Assembly (NCBI GenBank): GCA_963815655.1
Contig: CAWFHK010000001.1
Location: forward strand, 3,348,001 to 3,412,000
From: JAWOLE01 sp963815655
GTDB lineage: Bacteria; Acidobacteriota; Thermoanaerobaculia; UBA5066; Gp7-AA6
Direction: 5' to 3'
Length of the DNA stretch: 64,000 nucleotides
Positions 30,923 to 37,017 of this stretch are shown one piece after another. Each line of letters begins with the position of its first letter. Positions within the stretch are counted from its first letter, which is position 1. Below the pieces are notes generated by a model. The model saw nothing but the letters and a program-made list of their open reading frames with translations, ran no database searches and was not told where the DNA came from. Position numbers and translations under genes: made by a program.

Positions 30923-30992
30923 GCCGAACCCGCGGCTTCAGCGGACTCGCTCCGCTCCGCTGCGCTCGCCGCTGAGCCGCCAGCCGTTCGGC
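30923..30992 (+). repeat. attC site 17
   Basis: GCCGAAC ... GTTCGGC, near-identical to attC 8, consistent with cassette duplication. 70 bp. Confidence 0.92.
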
Positions 30993-31018
30993 GCGTTTTG
31001 GGCTGCTAAGCTGGTAGC

Positions 31019-31249
31019 GTGGAGTTCGAGGTCATCGGTGCGGTCCGAGATGCAGAGACGATCGCCAAAGGACGTGAAATTCGGATCTACTCTCGGCTCG
31101 TTCGACTCTTTGGCAAGGGCAAGTGGCGGAAAATGAAGGGGTTCGCCACGATTCGGCTCGGGAATGGTAGAGTGGTTGACGTTGAGCTGCATTGGTACGA
31201 GGCCCACGGTATCGGAAAGCGCAGGCTCAAGATAAAGCGTTACCTATAA
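31019..31249 (+). CDS. Small basic protein, toxin-like partner (cassette 18)
   Basis: Protein of 76 aa, strongly basic, beta-rich: MEFEVIGAVRDAETIAKGRE, then YGKGKW-like GKGKWRKMKGFATIRL and the C-terminus HWYEAHGIGKRRLKIKRYL. I have seen such short proteins in mobile regions, but no function is assigned. It is followed after three bases by an acidic partner, the layout of a two-gene toxin-antitoxin module. A -10-like TAAGCT is six bases before the GTG start, with a poor -35. Confidence 0.6.
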   Translation: MEFEVIGAVRDAETIAKGREIRIYSRLVRLFGKGKWRKMKGFATIRLGNGRVVDVELHWYEAHGIGKRRLKIKRYL

Positions 31250-31252
31250 GCC

Positions 31253-31480
31253 ATGAAGACCGGAAAACGATACGTCGTCTGCATTCGCAACGAGGGCTAT
31301 GAAGAGTCTCTCGAGCTGCGTAAGATCTATGAGTCTCTGGAGGATCCGAAGGCCGAGAGAGACGGCATGATTCGCGTGGTCGATGAAGACGAGGACTACC
31401 TTTACCCTGCGCCTTGGTTTGTCCCTATCGACCTACCCCACAAAGTCGAGGAAGCGATCCTCGAACTCGCTCACTCCTGA
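31253..31480 (+). CDS. Small acidic protein partnered with the previous gene (cassette 18)
   Basis: Protein of 75 aa, acidic in its middle (KAERDGMIRVVDEDEDYLYP), beginning MKTGKRYVVCIRNEGYEESL and ending APWFVPIDLPHKVEEAILEL. It resembles short proteins often encoded beside RelE/HigB-like genes, but I cannot name the family. It starts three bases after the upstream stop. The charge complementarity between the two products (basic, then acidic) suggests a complex. Confidence 0.6.
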   Translation: MKTGKRYVVCIRNEGYEESLELRKIYESLEDPKAERDGMIRVVDEDEDYLYPAPWFVPIDLPHKVEEAILELAHS

Positions 31481-31507
31481 CGCTGGGGGCGGTACGGCCA
31501 GTATCTC

Positions 31508-31568
31508 GCCGAACAAAGCGCTTCAGCGGACGTGCTTGCGCGCGCCGCTGAGCTTTCAGACGTGAGGC
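31508..31568 (+). repeat. attC site 18 (variant core)
   Basis: GCCGAAC ... GTGAGGC; the second T of the usual GTTAGGC is G. Short stem GCTTCAGCGGACGTGC / GCGCCGCTGAGC. 61 bp. Confidence 0.85.
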
Positions 31569-31576
31569 GGCGGTCT

Positions 31577-31597
31577 GGTATGATAAGATGTCATACC
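31577..31597 (+). promoter_or_regulatory. Promoter/operator of RHH-MazF cassette
   Basis: Perfect inverted repeat GGTATGA, seven bases, TCATACC. It contains an extended -10 (TGGTATGAT). It lies just before the antitoxin ribosome-binding site, as expected for an autoregulated module. Confidence 0.65.
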
Positions 31598-31606
31598 GGA
31601 GGGACG

Positions 31607-31849
31607 ATGGGCACGAGTAAGGTAGCCATTACCTTGGATGAGGAGCTCCTGGAGCGGATCGATCGCTTGGTGGCAGAGCGGAAGTTTCCGAGCCGCAGCC
31701 GGGCAATTCAGCTCGCGGTAAAGGCCCAGATCGATCGGCTCGATCGGCGTAGGCTGGCCCGCGAATGCTCAAAGTTGGATCCCAAGTACGAGCAGCAGCT
31801 GGCAGAATGCGGCGCATCCTACGACCTCGAATCATGGCCAGAGTACTGA
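31607..31849 (+). CDS. Ribbon-helix-helix antitoxin of a MazF module (cassette 19)
   Basis: Antitoxin of 80 aa: KVAITLDEELLERIDRLVAE, then FPSRSRAIQLAVKAQID, a classical ribbon-helix-helix domain, and a C-terminal tail (LDPKYEQQLAECGASYDLES) that should cover the MazF active site. A GGAGGG Shine-Dalgarno and an operator-like inverted repeat precede it. It overlaps the toxin gene by 16 bases. Confidence 0.88.
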   Translation: MGTSKVAITLDEELLERIDRLVAERKFPSRSRAIQLAVKAQIDRLDRRRLARECSKLDPKYEQQLAECGASYDLESWPEY

Positions 31850-32172
31850 GGGGTGATGTGCTCTGGGCAGAACTCGACCCGACTCAGGGTCGGGAGCAGG
31901 CAGGGCGACGTCCGGTTCTCGTTATAAGCCACGACATCTTCAATGAGCGATCCGGCACCGTGATAGCCATGGCGATCACCAGCCAGCCGCAGAAAGCGGG
32001 ATTTCCCCTCACCGTTGAGTTGATGAGCGGCAGTCTTCCGAAACGCTCCTGGGTCAAGGTCGGCCAGATCCGGACTCTGTCCCTTGAACGCCTTGGCAAG
32101 CGCATCGGCCGTGTCACTCCGGAAGAACTCCTTCGCATCGTCGAAGGTCTTAATGAAATTGTCGCCGCCTAA
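31834..32172 (+). CDS. MazF/PemK-family endoribonuclease toxin (cassette 19)
   Basis: Toxin of 112 aa. VLRGDVLWAELDPTQGREQ and GRRPVLVIS are the signature N-terminal strands of MazF, with the catalytic Arg in EQAGRRP and the Thr/Ser region TVIAMAITSQPQ. It ends LRIVEGLNEIVAA. MazF cleaves mRNA at short sequence motifs. The stop codon coincides with the left core of a truncated attC. Confidence 0.9.
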   Translation: MARVLRGDVLWAELDPTQGREQAGRRPVLVISHDIFNERSGTVIAMAITSQPQKAGFPLTVELMSGSLPKRSWVKVGQIRTLSLERLGKRIGRVTPEELLRIVEGLNEIVAA

Positions 32173-32173
32173 C
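32167..32173 (+). repeat. Truncated attC (site 19): left core only
   Basis: GCCTAAC after the MazF stop, with no stem or right core. The sequence jumps directly into the interior of a DUF4160 gene, so a deletion removed the rest of this attC and the start of the next cassette. Confidence 0.75.
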
Positions 32174-32291
32174 GGTGTCCCTCTCGCGGAATCTCGGTTT
32201 CGGCCCGCGTGAGCTGCGAGTGGTTGAGAGGCTCGTTTTCGAGAATCGGGCTGCGTTCCTGAAGGCATGGAATGACTACTTCCGAACCTAG
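32174..32291 (+). pseudogene. DUF4160 gene, 5'-truncated
   Basis: Only the C-terminal half remains in frame: VSLSRNLGFGPRELRVVERL, then VFENRAAFLKAWNDYFRT and a stop at 32289-32291. It matches the end of the intact DUF4160 at 26337-26573. The N-terminus was lost at the deletion junction at about 32173. The partner DUF2442 gene is intact. Confidence 0.8.
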
Positions 32292-32544
32292 GCCGGGCGA
32301 GGCGGTACGCGACGTCCACTTCTCGGAGGACATGCTCAGCGTTGATCTGGCAGACGGGCGCACGATCACCGTTCCTCTCGTGTGGTATCCGAGGCTCCTG
32401 GATGCGACGCCCGAGCAACGGAAGAATTGGCAAATCGTCGGTGCGGGGTACGGGATCCACTGGCCAGATGTGGATGAAGATCTCAGCACGGAAGGCCTGC
32501 TGCGAGGCGCACCTGCGCCGCGTGTCGCCGCTGGCGTTCGATAA
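32272..32544 (+). CDS. DUF2442 protein, second copy (cassette 20)
   Basis: Protein of 90 aa: VDLADGRTITVPLVWYPRLL, then RKNWQIVGAGYGIHWPDVDE and LSTEGLLRGAP, a diverged paralogue of the product at 26555-26817. It overlaps the DUF4160 remnant by 20 bases. With its partner truncated it is an orphan, which fits DUF2442 being the harmless (antitoxin-like) member. Confidence 0.85.
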   Translation: MTTSEPRPGEAVRDVHFSEDMLSVDLADGRTITVPLVWYPRLLDATPEQRKNWQIVGAGYGIHWPDVDEDLSTEGLLRGAPAPRVAAGVR

Positions 32545-32550
32545 GCCGTC

Positions 32551-32611
32551 GCCGAACCCGCGGCTTCAGCGGACTCGCCTGCGCTCGCCGCTGAGCCGCA
32601 AGACGTTAGGC
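32551..32611 (+). repeat. attC site 20
   Basis: GCCGAAC ... GTTAGGC with a shortened loop (ACTCGCCTGCGCTCGCC). 61 bp. Confidence 0.9.
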
Positions 32612-32788
32612 GGACCGAAGCACTATCTAATTTCACGTAGCCCCGGCGAGCATGTGAGCGAGGCCGGCCGGGGCGAGCAGCGCGCCGAGGTCAGCCGTGA
32701 GGACCGATTGCCCACTCGCTGATGGTGTGCCACGAGGGATCGAGACCGGGAACAATCAGCCAGGCGGCCGACCGCGAGATCGACGAGT

Positions 32789-33277
32789 TCATGACCGTCC
32801 CACGCTCGCGCCCAGGGCGACGAGAAGCTCGTCCAGTTGCTCGAACGTCTCGCTCATCATATCCGCCGCCCCGGTGCCGGCAGCGTCGAGAGCTTCCTTC
32901 GAGGGATAGAGCTCGTGCATGACGAGCAGCGTCTTGCCACCTTTTTCCTCGAAGGTCACCGTGGTGACGGGCCCACCGTCACCACCTTCGTCATTGGTCC
33001 AGACGAGGCGCGAGTGCGGTGTCACTTCGATATACCTACCGAAGAACTCGGCAGGGTTTGAGGCATCGTGGCCGAATGCCAAACAGTACCTGCCCCCGAC
33101 ACGAACATCCATCTCGCAGGAGCGCAGGAACATGCCCATCGACTTCGGCACCCACCACTGCTTGAAGAGCTCGGGCTTGGTCCACGCCTCGAACACGATG
33201 CGCGCCGGACCGTTGAAAGTTCGCGTGACGACGAGTTCACGCTCGGACTTCCGTTCCACAGTTGTGCGGTTCTTCAT
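32789..33277 (-). CDS. AHSA1/SRPBCC-domain protein (cassette 21, reverse)
   Basis: Protein of about 162 aa of the START/SRPBCC fold, AHSA1 type: RELVVTRTFNGPARIVFEAW, then TKPELFKQWWVP, MDVRVGGRYCLAF and VTTVTFEEKGGKTLLVMHEL. It is preceded on the same strand by an ArsR-type regulator whose 3' end overlaps its upstream region, a very common regulator-SRPBCC pair. I start at the ATG at 33277 (MKNRTTVERK); an ATG at 33310 is possible. The pair is encoded against the direction of all other cassettes. Confidence 0.88.
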   Translation of the reverse strand: MKNRTTVERKSERELVVTRTFNGPARIVFEAWTKPELFKQWWVPKSMGMFLRSCEMDVRVGGRYCLAFGHDASNPAEFFGRYIEVTPHSRLVWTNDEGGDGGPVTTVTFEEKGGKTLLVMHELYPSKEALDAAGTGAADMMSETFEQLDELLVALGASVGRS

Positions 33278-33287
33278 CGGGGTGGCC

Positions 33288-33653
33288 TCACTCTCTCTTC
33301 TTGCGTCCATCGACCTTCTCCTTTCGTTTCAATTCCTCGACAACCTTATCCAACTCGTCGAAGCGTTCGTCCCAGAGCTGGCGGTACCTCTCGAGCCATT
33401 CCGTCTCTTCCTCCAATCGGCGCGGGCCGAGCTTGCAGGTCCGCACGCGCCCGAGCTTCTCCGTGGTGACGAGCCCGGACTGCTCCAGGACGCCGACGTG
33501 CTTCTTGATGCCCGTGAGGGTCATGTGGAACTTCTCGGCAAGGTCCGTGATCGAAGCGTCGGAACATCCCAGCTGCTCCAGAACGCCGCGTCGGGTGGCA
33601 TCCGAGAGCGCGGCGAACGAGGCATCGAGGTGGACCCGCGAAGACTGAACCAT
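33288..33653 (-). CDS. ArsR-family HTH regulator (cassette 21, reverse)
   Basis: Transcription regulator of 121 aa with a winged helix: DASFAALSDATRRGVLEQLG, then ITDLAEKFHMTLTGIKKHVG and VLEQSGLVTTEKLGRVRTCK. No ArsR metal-binding cysteine motif is visible (one Cys is in the first wing region). This is the SRPBCC-linked subgroup. It probably controls the operon it shares with the AHSA1 gene. Confidence 0.88.
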   Translation of the reverse strand: MVQSSRVHLDASFAALSDATRRGVLEQLGCSDASITDLAEKFHMTLTGIKKHVGVLEQSGLVTTEKLGRVRTCKLGPRRLEEETEWLERYRQLWDERFDELDKVVEELKRKEKVDGRKKRE

Positions 33654-33975
33654 TCGGTTCAGTATTTAACACACGGACTGGCGGCATGCAAGGAGGAACC
33701 CAACCGCGGGCTGCGTTTTCGACGGCGGTTGTCCCCGAGGGCGCGCTTCTCTTCTCGGGGACAACCGAGGCAGCAGTTCGGCCCACGCAACCCTAGATCC
33801 ATCAAGAGGATGGGAACCGGTGAGTTGATCGGTGTGTCTTAAACCTGAGCACGCGGATGAGCAAACGTGGCGAAAGCCTCGACCCGGTCAGGATGCTAAA
33901 CGTCGCATCGTGGCGGAAGCTGCGGGCCTCGCGCGGGAGAGTTCAGCGCGGTCTGGAGTCGCAGAATCTGCGGCC
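33654..33975. other. Intergenic stretch before attC 21, no gene seen
   Basis: 322 bases between the reverse ArsR gene and attC 21. It should hold the promoter of the reverse pair near 33660. I see no coding sense, no repeat of the spacer families and no attC. It may be the remains of a plus-strand cassette. Confidence 0.5.
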
Positions 33976-34041
33976 GCCTTAACATGCCGTTGCAGCGGAC
34001 TCGCGGCGCTCCGCTCGCCGCTGAACGGACTACCGTTAGGC
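33976..34041 (+). repeat. attC site 21
   Basis: GCCTTAAC ... GTTAGGC; stem CGTTGCAGCGGACTCGC / GCTCGCCGCTGAACGG. 66 bp, with a slightly diverged left core. Confidence 0.85.
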
Positions 34042-34266
34042 GACACGCGGGAAACGTGAAGGTCCGGGCAGGCAATCACCCGCGGTGTGGCCCGCACTAA
34101 CATCGTGCACCCGTTCCATCCTGGCCGGCGCCGGTCGAGATCCCGCCGCAGACGCGCCCGTCCCCTTCGTCTCAACGCCTTCCACCAGCGCACGCCCTGA
34201 CACGTTGAACAGCATCCCAGCGAAGGCGTATCGTTGCGCCATGCCCCGGCTCATCAACCAGCTCTC
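34042..34266 (+). promoter_or_regulatory. Repeated expression cassette, copy 3 (cassette 22)
   Basis: TTGAAC (34205-34210), 18 nt, TATCGT (34229-34234), six bases, ATG (34241). The leaderless frame crosses attC 22 and stops with TGA at 34364-34366, overlapping the cupin ATG at 34363 as ATGA. Confidence 0.65.
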
Positions 34267-34336
34267 GCCGAACCCGCGGCTTCAGCGGACTCGCTCCGCT
34301 CCGCTGCGGTCGCCGCTGAGCCGCAAATCGTTCGGC
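34267..34336 (+). repeat. attC site 22
   Basis: GCCGAAC ... GTTCGGC, standard stem with GCTGCGGTCGCC. 70 bp. Confidence 0.92.
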
Positions 34337-34362
34337 CCTGGAAGTAGAGAGAGGAGAGCACG

Positions 34363-34707
34363 ATGAGGAGCGAACAGGTAGCACCTGAGACGAAAGGTGT
34401 TACGGCGAAGTTACTTGCGACGGTTGACCTTGGTCCTGAGATCGAGGGCATGGCAGGGCGCCAACTTCGAATGCGTATGGTGACCATCGACCCTGGAGGC
34501 GTCTACGGCCCGCTTCATGACCATAAAGGCAGACCAGGCACCGTGTACATACTGCAAGGAACGATCACTGACCATCGAAATGGAGTCGCTACGGACTATG
34601 TGCCGGGAGTGGGCTGGCCCGAGGATAGGAACACAACACACTGGCTTGAGAACAGAGGAACGATTCCGGCGGTGGAGATCTCGGTCGATATAGTCAGGCA
34701 GGAGTAA
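34363..34707 (+). CDS. Cupin-domain protein (cassette 23)
   Basis: Protein of 114 aa, a single cupin barrel: QLRMRMVTIDPGGVYGPLHD with the metal-binding His of the first cupin motif (GVYGPLHDH), then GTVYILQGTITDH and TTHWLENRGTIPAVEISVDI. No signal peptide. GAGAGGAGAG precedes the ATG. The reaction cannot be predicted. The start codon overlaps the stop of the leaderless frame from cassette 22. Confidence 0.85.
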   Translation: MRSEQVAPETKGVTAKLLATVDLGPEIEGMAGRQLRMRMVTIDPGGVYGPLHDHKGRPGTVYILQGTITDHRNGVATDYVPGVGWPEDRNTTHWLENRGTIPAVEISVDIVRQE

Positions 34708-34720
34708 GCTCAGGCCCGCC

Positions 34721-34813
34721 ATCTAACACGGTCGGGCCTGCCACGCGGCTCAACCGGACGCGCTTCGGGCGACGTCGCCTGCTTTCGCGCTCCGGTTAGC
34801 CACAATGTTCGGC
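34721..34813 (+). repeat. attC site 23 (different stem family)
   Basis: ATCTAAC ... GTTCGGC; arms GGCTCAACCGGACGCGC / GCGCTCCGGTTAGCC. 93 bp. Its stem sequence is unrelated to that of the other sites, suggesting a foreign cassette. Confidence 0.85.
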
Positions 34814-35039
34814 GCGACGCGAGAAACGTGAAGGTCCGGCCGGGTGACTACCTTCCGTGTGGCCAGCACCAATATCGTGCATTCGTTCCGTCCTGGCCGG
34901 TGCCGGCCGAGATCTCGCCGCTGAAGCGCCCGTCCCTTTCGTCTCAACGCTTTCCACCAGCGCACGCCCTCACACGTTGAACAGCATCCCGGCGAAGGCG
35001 TATCGTCGCGCCATGCTCCGGCTCACCAACCCAGCTCTC
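34814..35039 (+). promoter_or_regulatory. Repeated expression cassette, copy 4 (cassette 24)
   Basis: TTGAAC (34977-34982), 18 nt, TATCGT (35001-35006), six bases, ATG (35013). The leaderless frame crosses attC 24 in a different frame from copies 1-3, yet still ends with TGA at 35130-35132 overlapping the ATG at 35129. Confidence 0.65.
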
Positions 35040-35109
35040 GCCGGACCCGCGGCTGCAGCGGACTCGCTCCGCTCCGCTGCGCTCGCCGCTGAGCCGCAAA
35101 TCGTCTGGC
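35040..35109 (+). repeat. attC site 24 (variant cores)
   Basis: GCCGGAC ... GTCTGGC in place of the usual AAC/GTT cores, with a standard stem. 70 bp. Possibly inactive. Confidence 0.8.
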
Positions 35110-35128
35110 GCCATTCACGGAGGCCAAC

Positions 35129-35572
35129 ATGATGAACCCACAACGGCAATACTTCTTCACTCTCGCTGGGTTCTGTTCGGTGATCCTACTGTGCTCACTG
35201 CTCCTGGCGGCCGTCAACATCTCCCACTGGCATGCCACGGGAGAGTTCCAGACTCTTCAGGGCCGCGTGTTCTTCTATCTCTTCCTGTGGGGCGGGTCAC
35301 TCCTCCTTTTTAGCGGCGGCGCGTTCGCCTTGGTCTCTATTCCCTTCCTGTTCGGGCATCGCATGTTTCGCACCCCGCTCCTTGTCGGAGTCCTTTCCGG
35401 CGTCGTCGGTGTGGCACTGGCGGGGATTGGCGTTGCTGGGCAATTCGGTCGGCGGTTCGCACTCCCGTTCCCCGTGGCAGCGGTACTTCCTGGCTTACTC
35501 GCTGCTCTGTTCGTACTACCGGTGGCATTTCTCTTCTCCCGTCGTACGCCGGCGCCACGGGCTGACGCCTAA
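35129..35572 (+). CDS. Four-helix membrane protein (cassette 25)
   Basis: Protein of 147 aa with about four membrane helices (AGFCSVILLCSLLLAAVNIS; LWGGSLLLFSGGAFALVSIP; LLVGVLSGVVGVALAGIGVA; VAAVLPGLLAALFVLPVAFL). No family recognised. The start overlaps the stop of the leaderless frame from cassette 24. The stop codon overlaps the left core of attC 25. Confidence 0.7.
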   Translation: MMNPQRQYFFTLAGFCSVILLCSLLLAAVNISHWHATGEFQTLQGRVFFYLFLWGGSLLLFSGGAFALVSIPFLFGHRMFRTPLLVGVLSGVVGVALAGIGVAGQFGRRFALPFPVAAVLPGLLAALFVLPVAFLFSRRTPAPRADA

Positions 35573-35627
35573 CAGCTCGTTGCAGCGGACTCGCTTGCGC
35601 TCGCCGCTTAACTCGGTATCGTTCGGC
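35567..35627 (+). repeat. attC site 25
   Basis: GCCTAAC ... GTTCGGC; stem CGTTGCAGCGGACTCGC / GCTCGCCGCTTAACTCGG. 61 bp. Confidence 0.88.
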
Positions 35628-35849
35628 GATTCGCGAGAGATGTGAGGGCCGGGCAGGCAACGACCCGTGCGGCGGCCCGCACCAAGATCGTGCACCCGTT
35701 CCGTCCCGGCTGGCGCCGGTCGAGATCTCGCCGCGGGGTGCCCGTTCCTTTCGTCTCAACGTTTTCCACCGGCGCACGCCCTGCCTGTTGAATATCATCT
35801 CGGCGAAGGCGTATCGTCGCGCCATGCTCCGGCTCATCAACGAGCTCTC
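35628..35849 (+). promoter_or_regulatory. Repeated expression cassette, copy 5 (cassette 26)
   Basis: TTGAAT (35788-35793), 18 nt, TATCGT (35812-35817), six bases, ATG (35824). The 41-codon leaderless frame crosses attC 26 and stops with TAA at 35947-35949, immediately before the AGGAG ribosome-binding site of the VOC gene. It is the most diverged copy of the five. Confidence 0.62.
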
Positions 35850-35914
35850 GCCGAACCCGCGGCTTCGGCGGACCCGCTCCGCTGCGCTCGCCGCTGAGCC
35901 GCAAATCGTCCGGC
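35850..35914 (+). repeat. attC site 26
   Basis: GCCGAAC ... GTCCGGC, shortened loop. 65 bp; the right core deviates (GTC for GTT). Confidence 0.85.
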
Positions 35915-35961
35915 CGCGCAAGACTCTCAACTCGGTCCGCGCAGCATAAAGGAGACTCCTG

Positions 35962-36348
35962 ATGAAGCGTGTCACTGGCATAGGCGGCGTGTTTTTCAAG
36001 TCCAAGGACCCGAAGACACTTGGCGAGTGGTATCGAACGCACCTCGGATTGAACGTTGAAGAATGGGGTGGTGTGGCATTCAGGTGGGTCACTTCCGACA
36101 ATCCGACCGGTACAGGCACCACGATCTGGAACCCATTCAAAGAGGACACTTCGTACTTCGCGCCAAGCACCGCCAGCTTCATGATCAACTTCCGTGTCCA
36201 TGATCTTCATGCTCTCCTCGCAGCACTGCGAGCTGAAGGCTGCGACGTAGACACGAAAGTTGAGGAGTCTGAATACGGGAAGTTCGGCTGGGTCCAAGAC
36301 CCGGAAGGCAACCGCATAGAGCTGTGGCAACCGCCAGAAGGCCAATGA
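35962..36348 (+). CDS. VOC (glyoxalase/bleomycin-resistance-like) protein (cassette 27)
   Basis: Protein of 128 aa with the paired beta-alpha-beta-beta-beta VOC fold: GIGGVFFKSKDPKTLGEWYR, THLGLNVEEWGG, then INFRVHDLHALLAALRAEGC and KFGWVQDPEGNRIELWQPP. The Glu of NRIELW is the usual C-terminal metal ligand. No substrate can be named. AGGAG precedes the ATG at a good distance. Confidence 0.87.
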   Translation: MKRVTGIGGVFFKSKDPKTLGEWYRTHLGLNVEEWGGVAFRWVTSDNPTGTGTTIWNPFKEDTSYFAPSTASFMINFRVHDLHALLAALRAEGCDVDTKVEESEYGKFGWVQDPEGNRIELWQPPEGQ

Positions 36349-36399
36349 AGCTCTCTGTTCCGCGCGAGGCTCGCCCCGTGATCGGACCGCGTCGCCTTC

Positions 36400-36790
36400 C
36401 CACGACGGCTGGCTCCCGAGGACGTTGCGCGCTGCATCACCGCGCCGTGCCATCCCGCCGCCTGCTGGATGACCGGCAACACCCTCCATGTCGATGGCGG
36501 CGAGAACGTCGTACGATGAGCTCATGACGGAAAACGGACTGCCCTGCCTGGACCTGCTGGAAGCCACTCCTGGAATTCTCCGCGCCCTGATGACGGAGCT
36601 GACCGAAGCGGTACCCGATTTCGGTCACCATCACCGGCAACATCGCTGTCGCGCAGTACCGCTATCAGATGGCTCGCGAGAACTATAAGAAGGACCGCGA
36701 AACCGTCACCGGCCGTTACACGGATGTCCTGGTTAAAGAAGGTGGCCGTTGGCTGTTCCTGGCATGGGCCGGCGGGGACGACCCGAAGAA
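36400..36790 (+). pseudogene. Mosaic of gene fragments: SDR end, DinB start, SnoaL-like end
   Basis: Three truncated coding senses follow one another. First is the C-terminus of a short-chain dehydrogenase (LAPEDVARCI, then WMTGNTLHVDGGENVV), ending at about 36519. Second is the N-terminus of a DinB protein from the ATG at 36525 (MTENGLPCLDLLEATPGILR, then LMTELTEA). Third, joined near 36620, is the end of a SnoaL/DUF4440-like protein (ITGNIAVAQYRYQMARENYK, then GRYTDVLVKEGGRWLFLAW), with a stop near 36794. None is complete. Confidence 0.75.
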
Positions 36791-36794
36791 GTAG

Positions 36795-36930
36795 TGCATC
36801 GACGCCATCAAGACCGAACGCGTTTCTTCGTCCCGGGGCCGGCATCCGAAAGGGCGCCGGCCCTGTTCATTCTGGCCATTCAGGAGAAACAGGCGTTCAC
36901 GCGACCGGCGAGGTCCTCCCGTGAGAGGGG
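36795..36930. other. Spacer within the mosaic, nothing recognised
   Basis: Short stretch between the SnoaL-like fragment and the half attC, GC-rich, without coding sense that I recognise. Confidence 0.4.
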
Positions 36931-36956
36931 TGCCGCTGAGCCGCCAGCCGTTCGGC
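36931..36956 (+). repeat. Half attC (site 27): right arm only
   Basis: TGCCGCTGAGCCGCCAGCC followed by GTTCGGC, the right half of a standard attC. The left half and loop are missing, so the mosaic arose by a deletion or an illegitimate join. Confidence 0.8.
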
Positions 36957-36963
36957 GCCATAG

Positions 36964-36993
36964 CCCTTGACTCGACCGTGTGCGCCTCCGTAG
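36964..36993 (+). promoter_or_regulatory. Promoter of AbrB-MazF cassette
   Basis: TTGACT, 18 nt, TAGACT upstream of GGAGGAG and the GTG start at 37018. Confidence 0.6.
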
Positions 36994-37017
36994 ACTCATT
37001 GTAGATACGGAGGAGCT

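Noticed and set aside
28749..35132. Plus-strand frames coding PNPRLQRTRSAPLRSPL-type peptides as conserved protein families
   Set aside because: These residues are translations of attC. I list them only as leader frames, since their conservation reflects the recombination site and not a protein.
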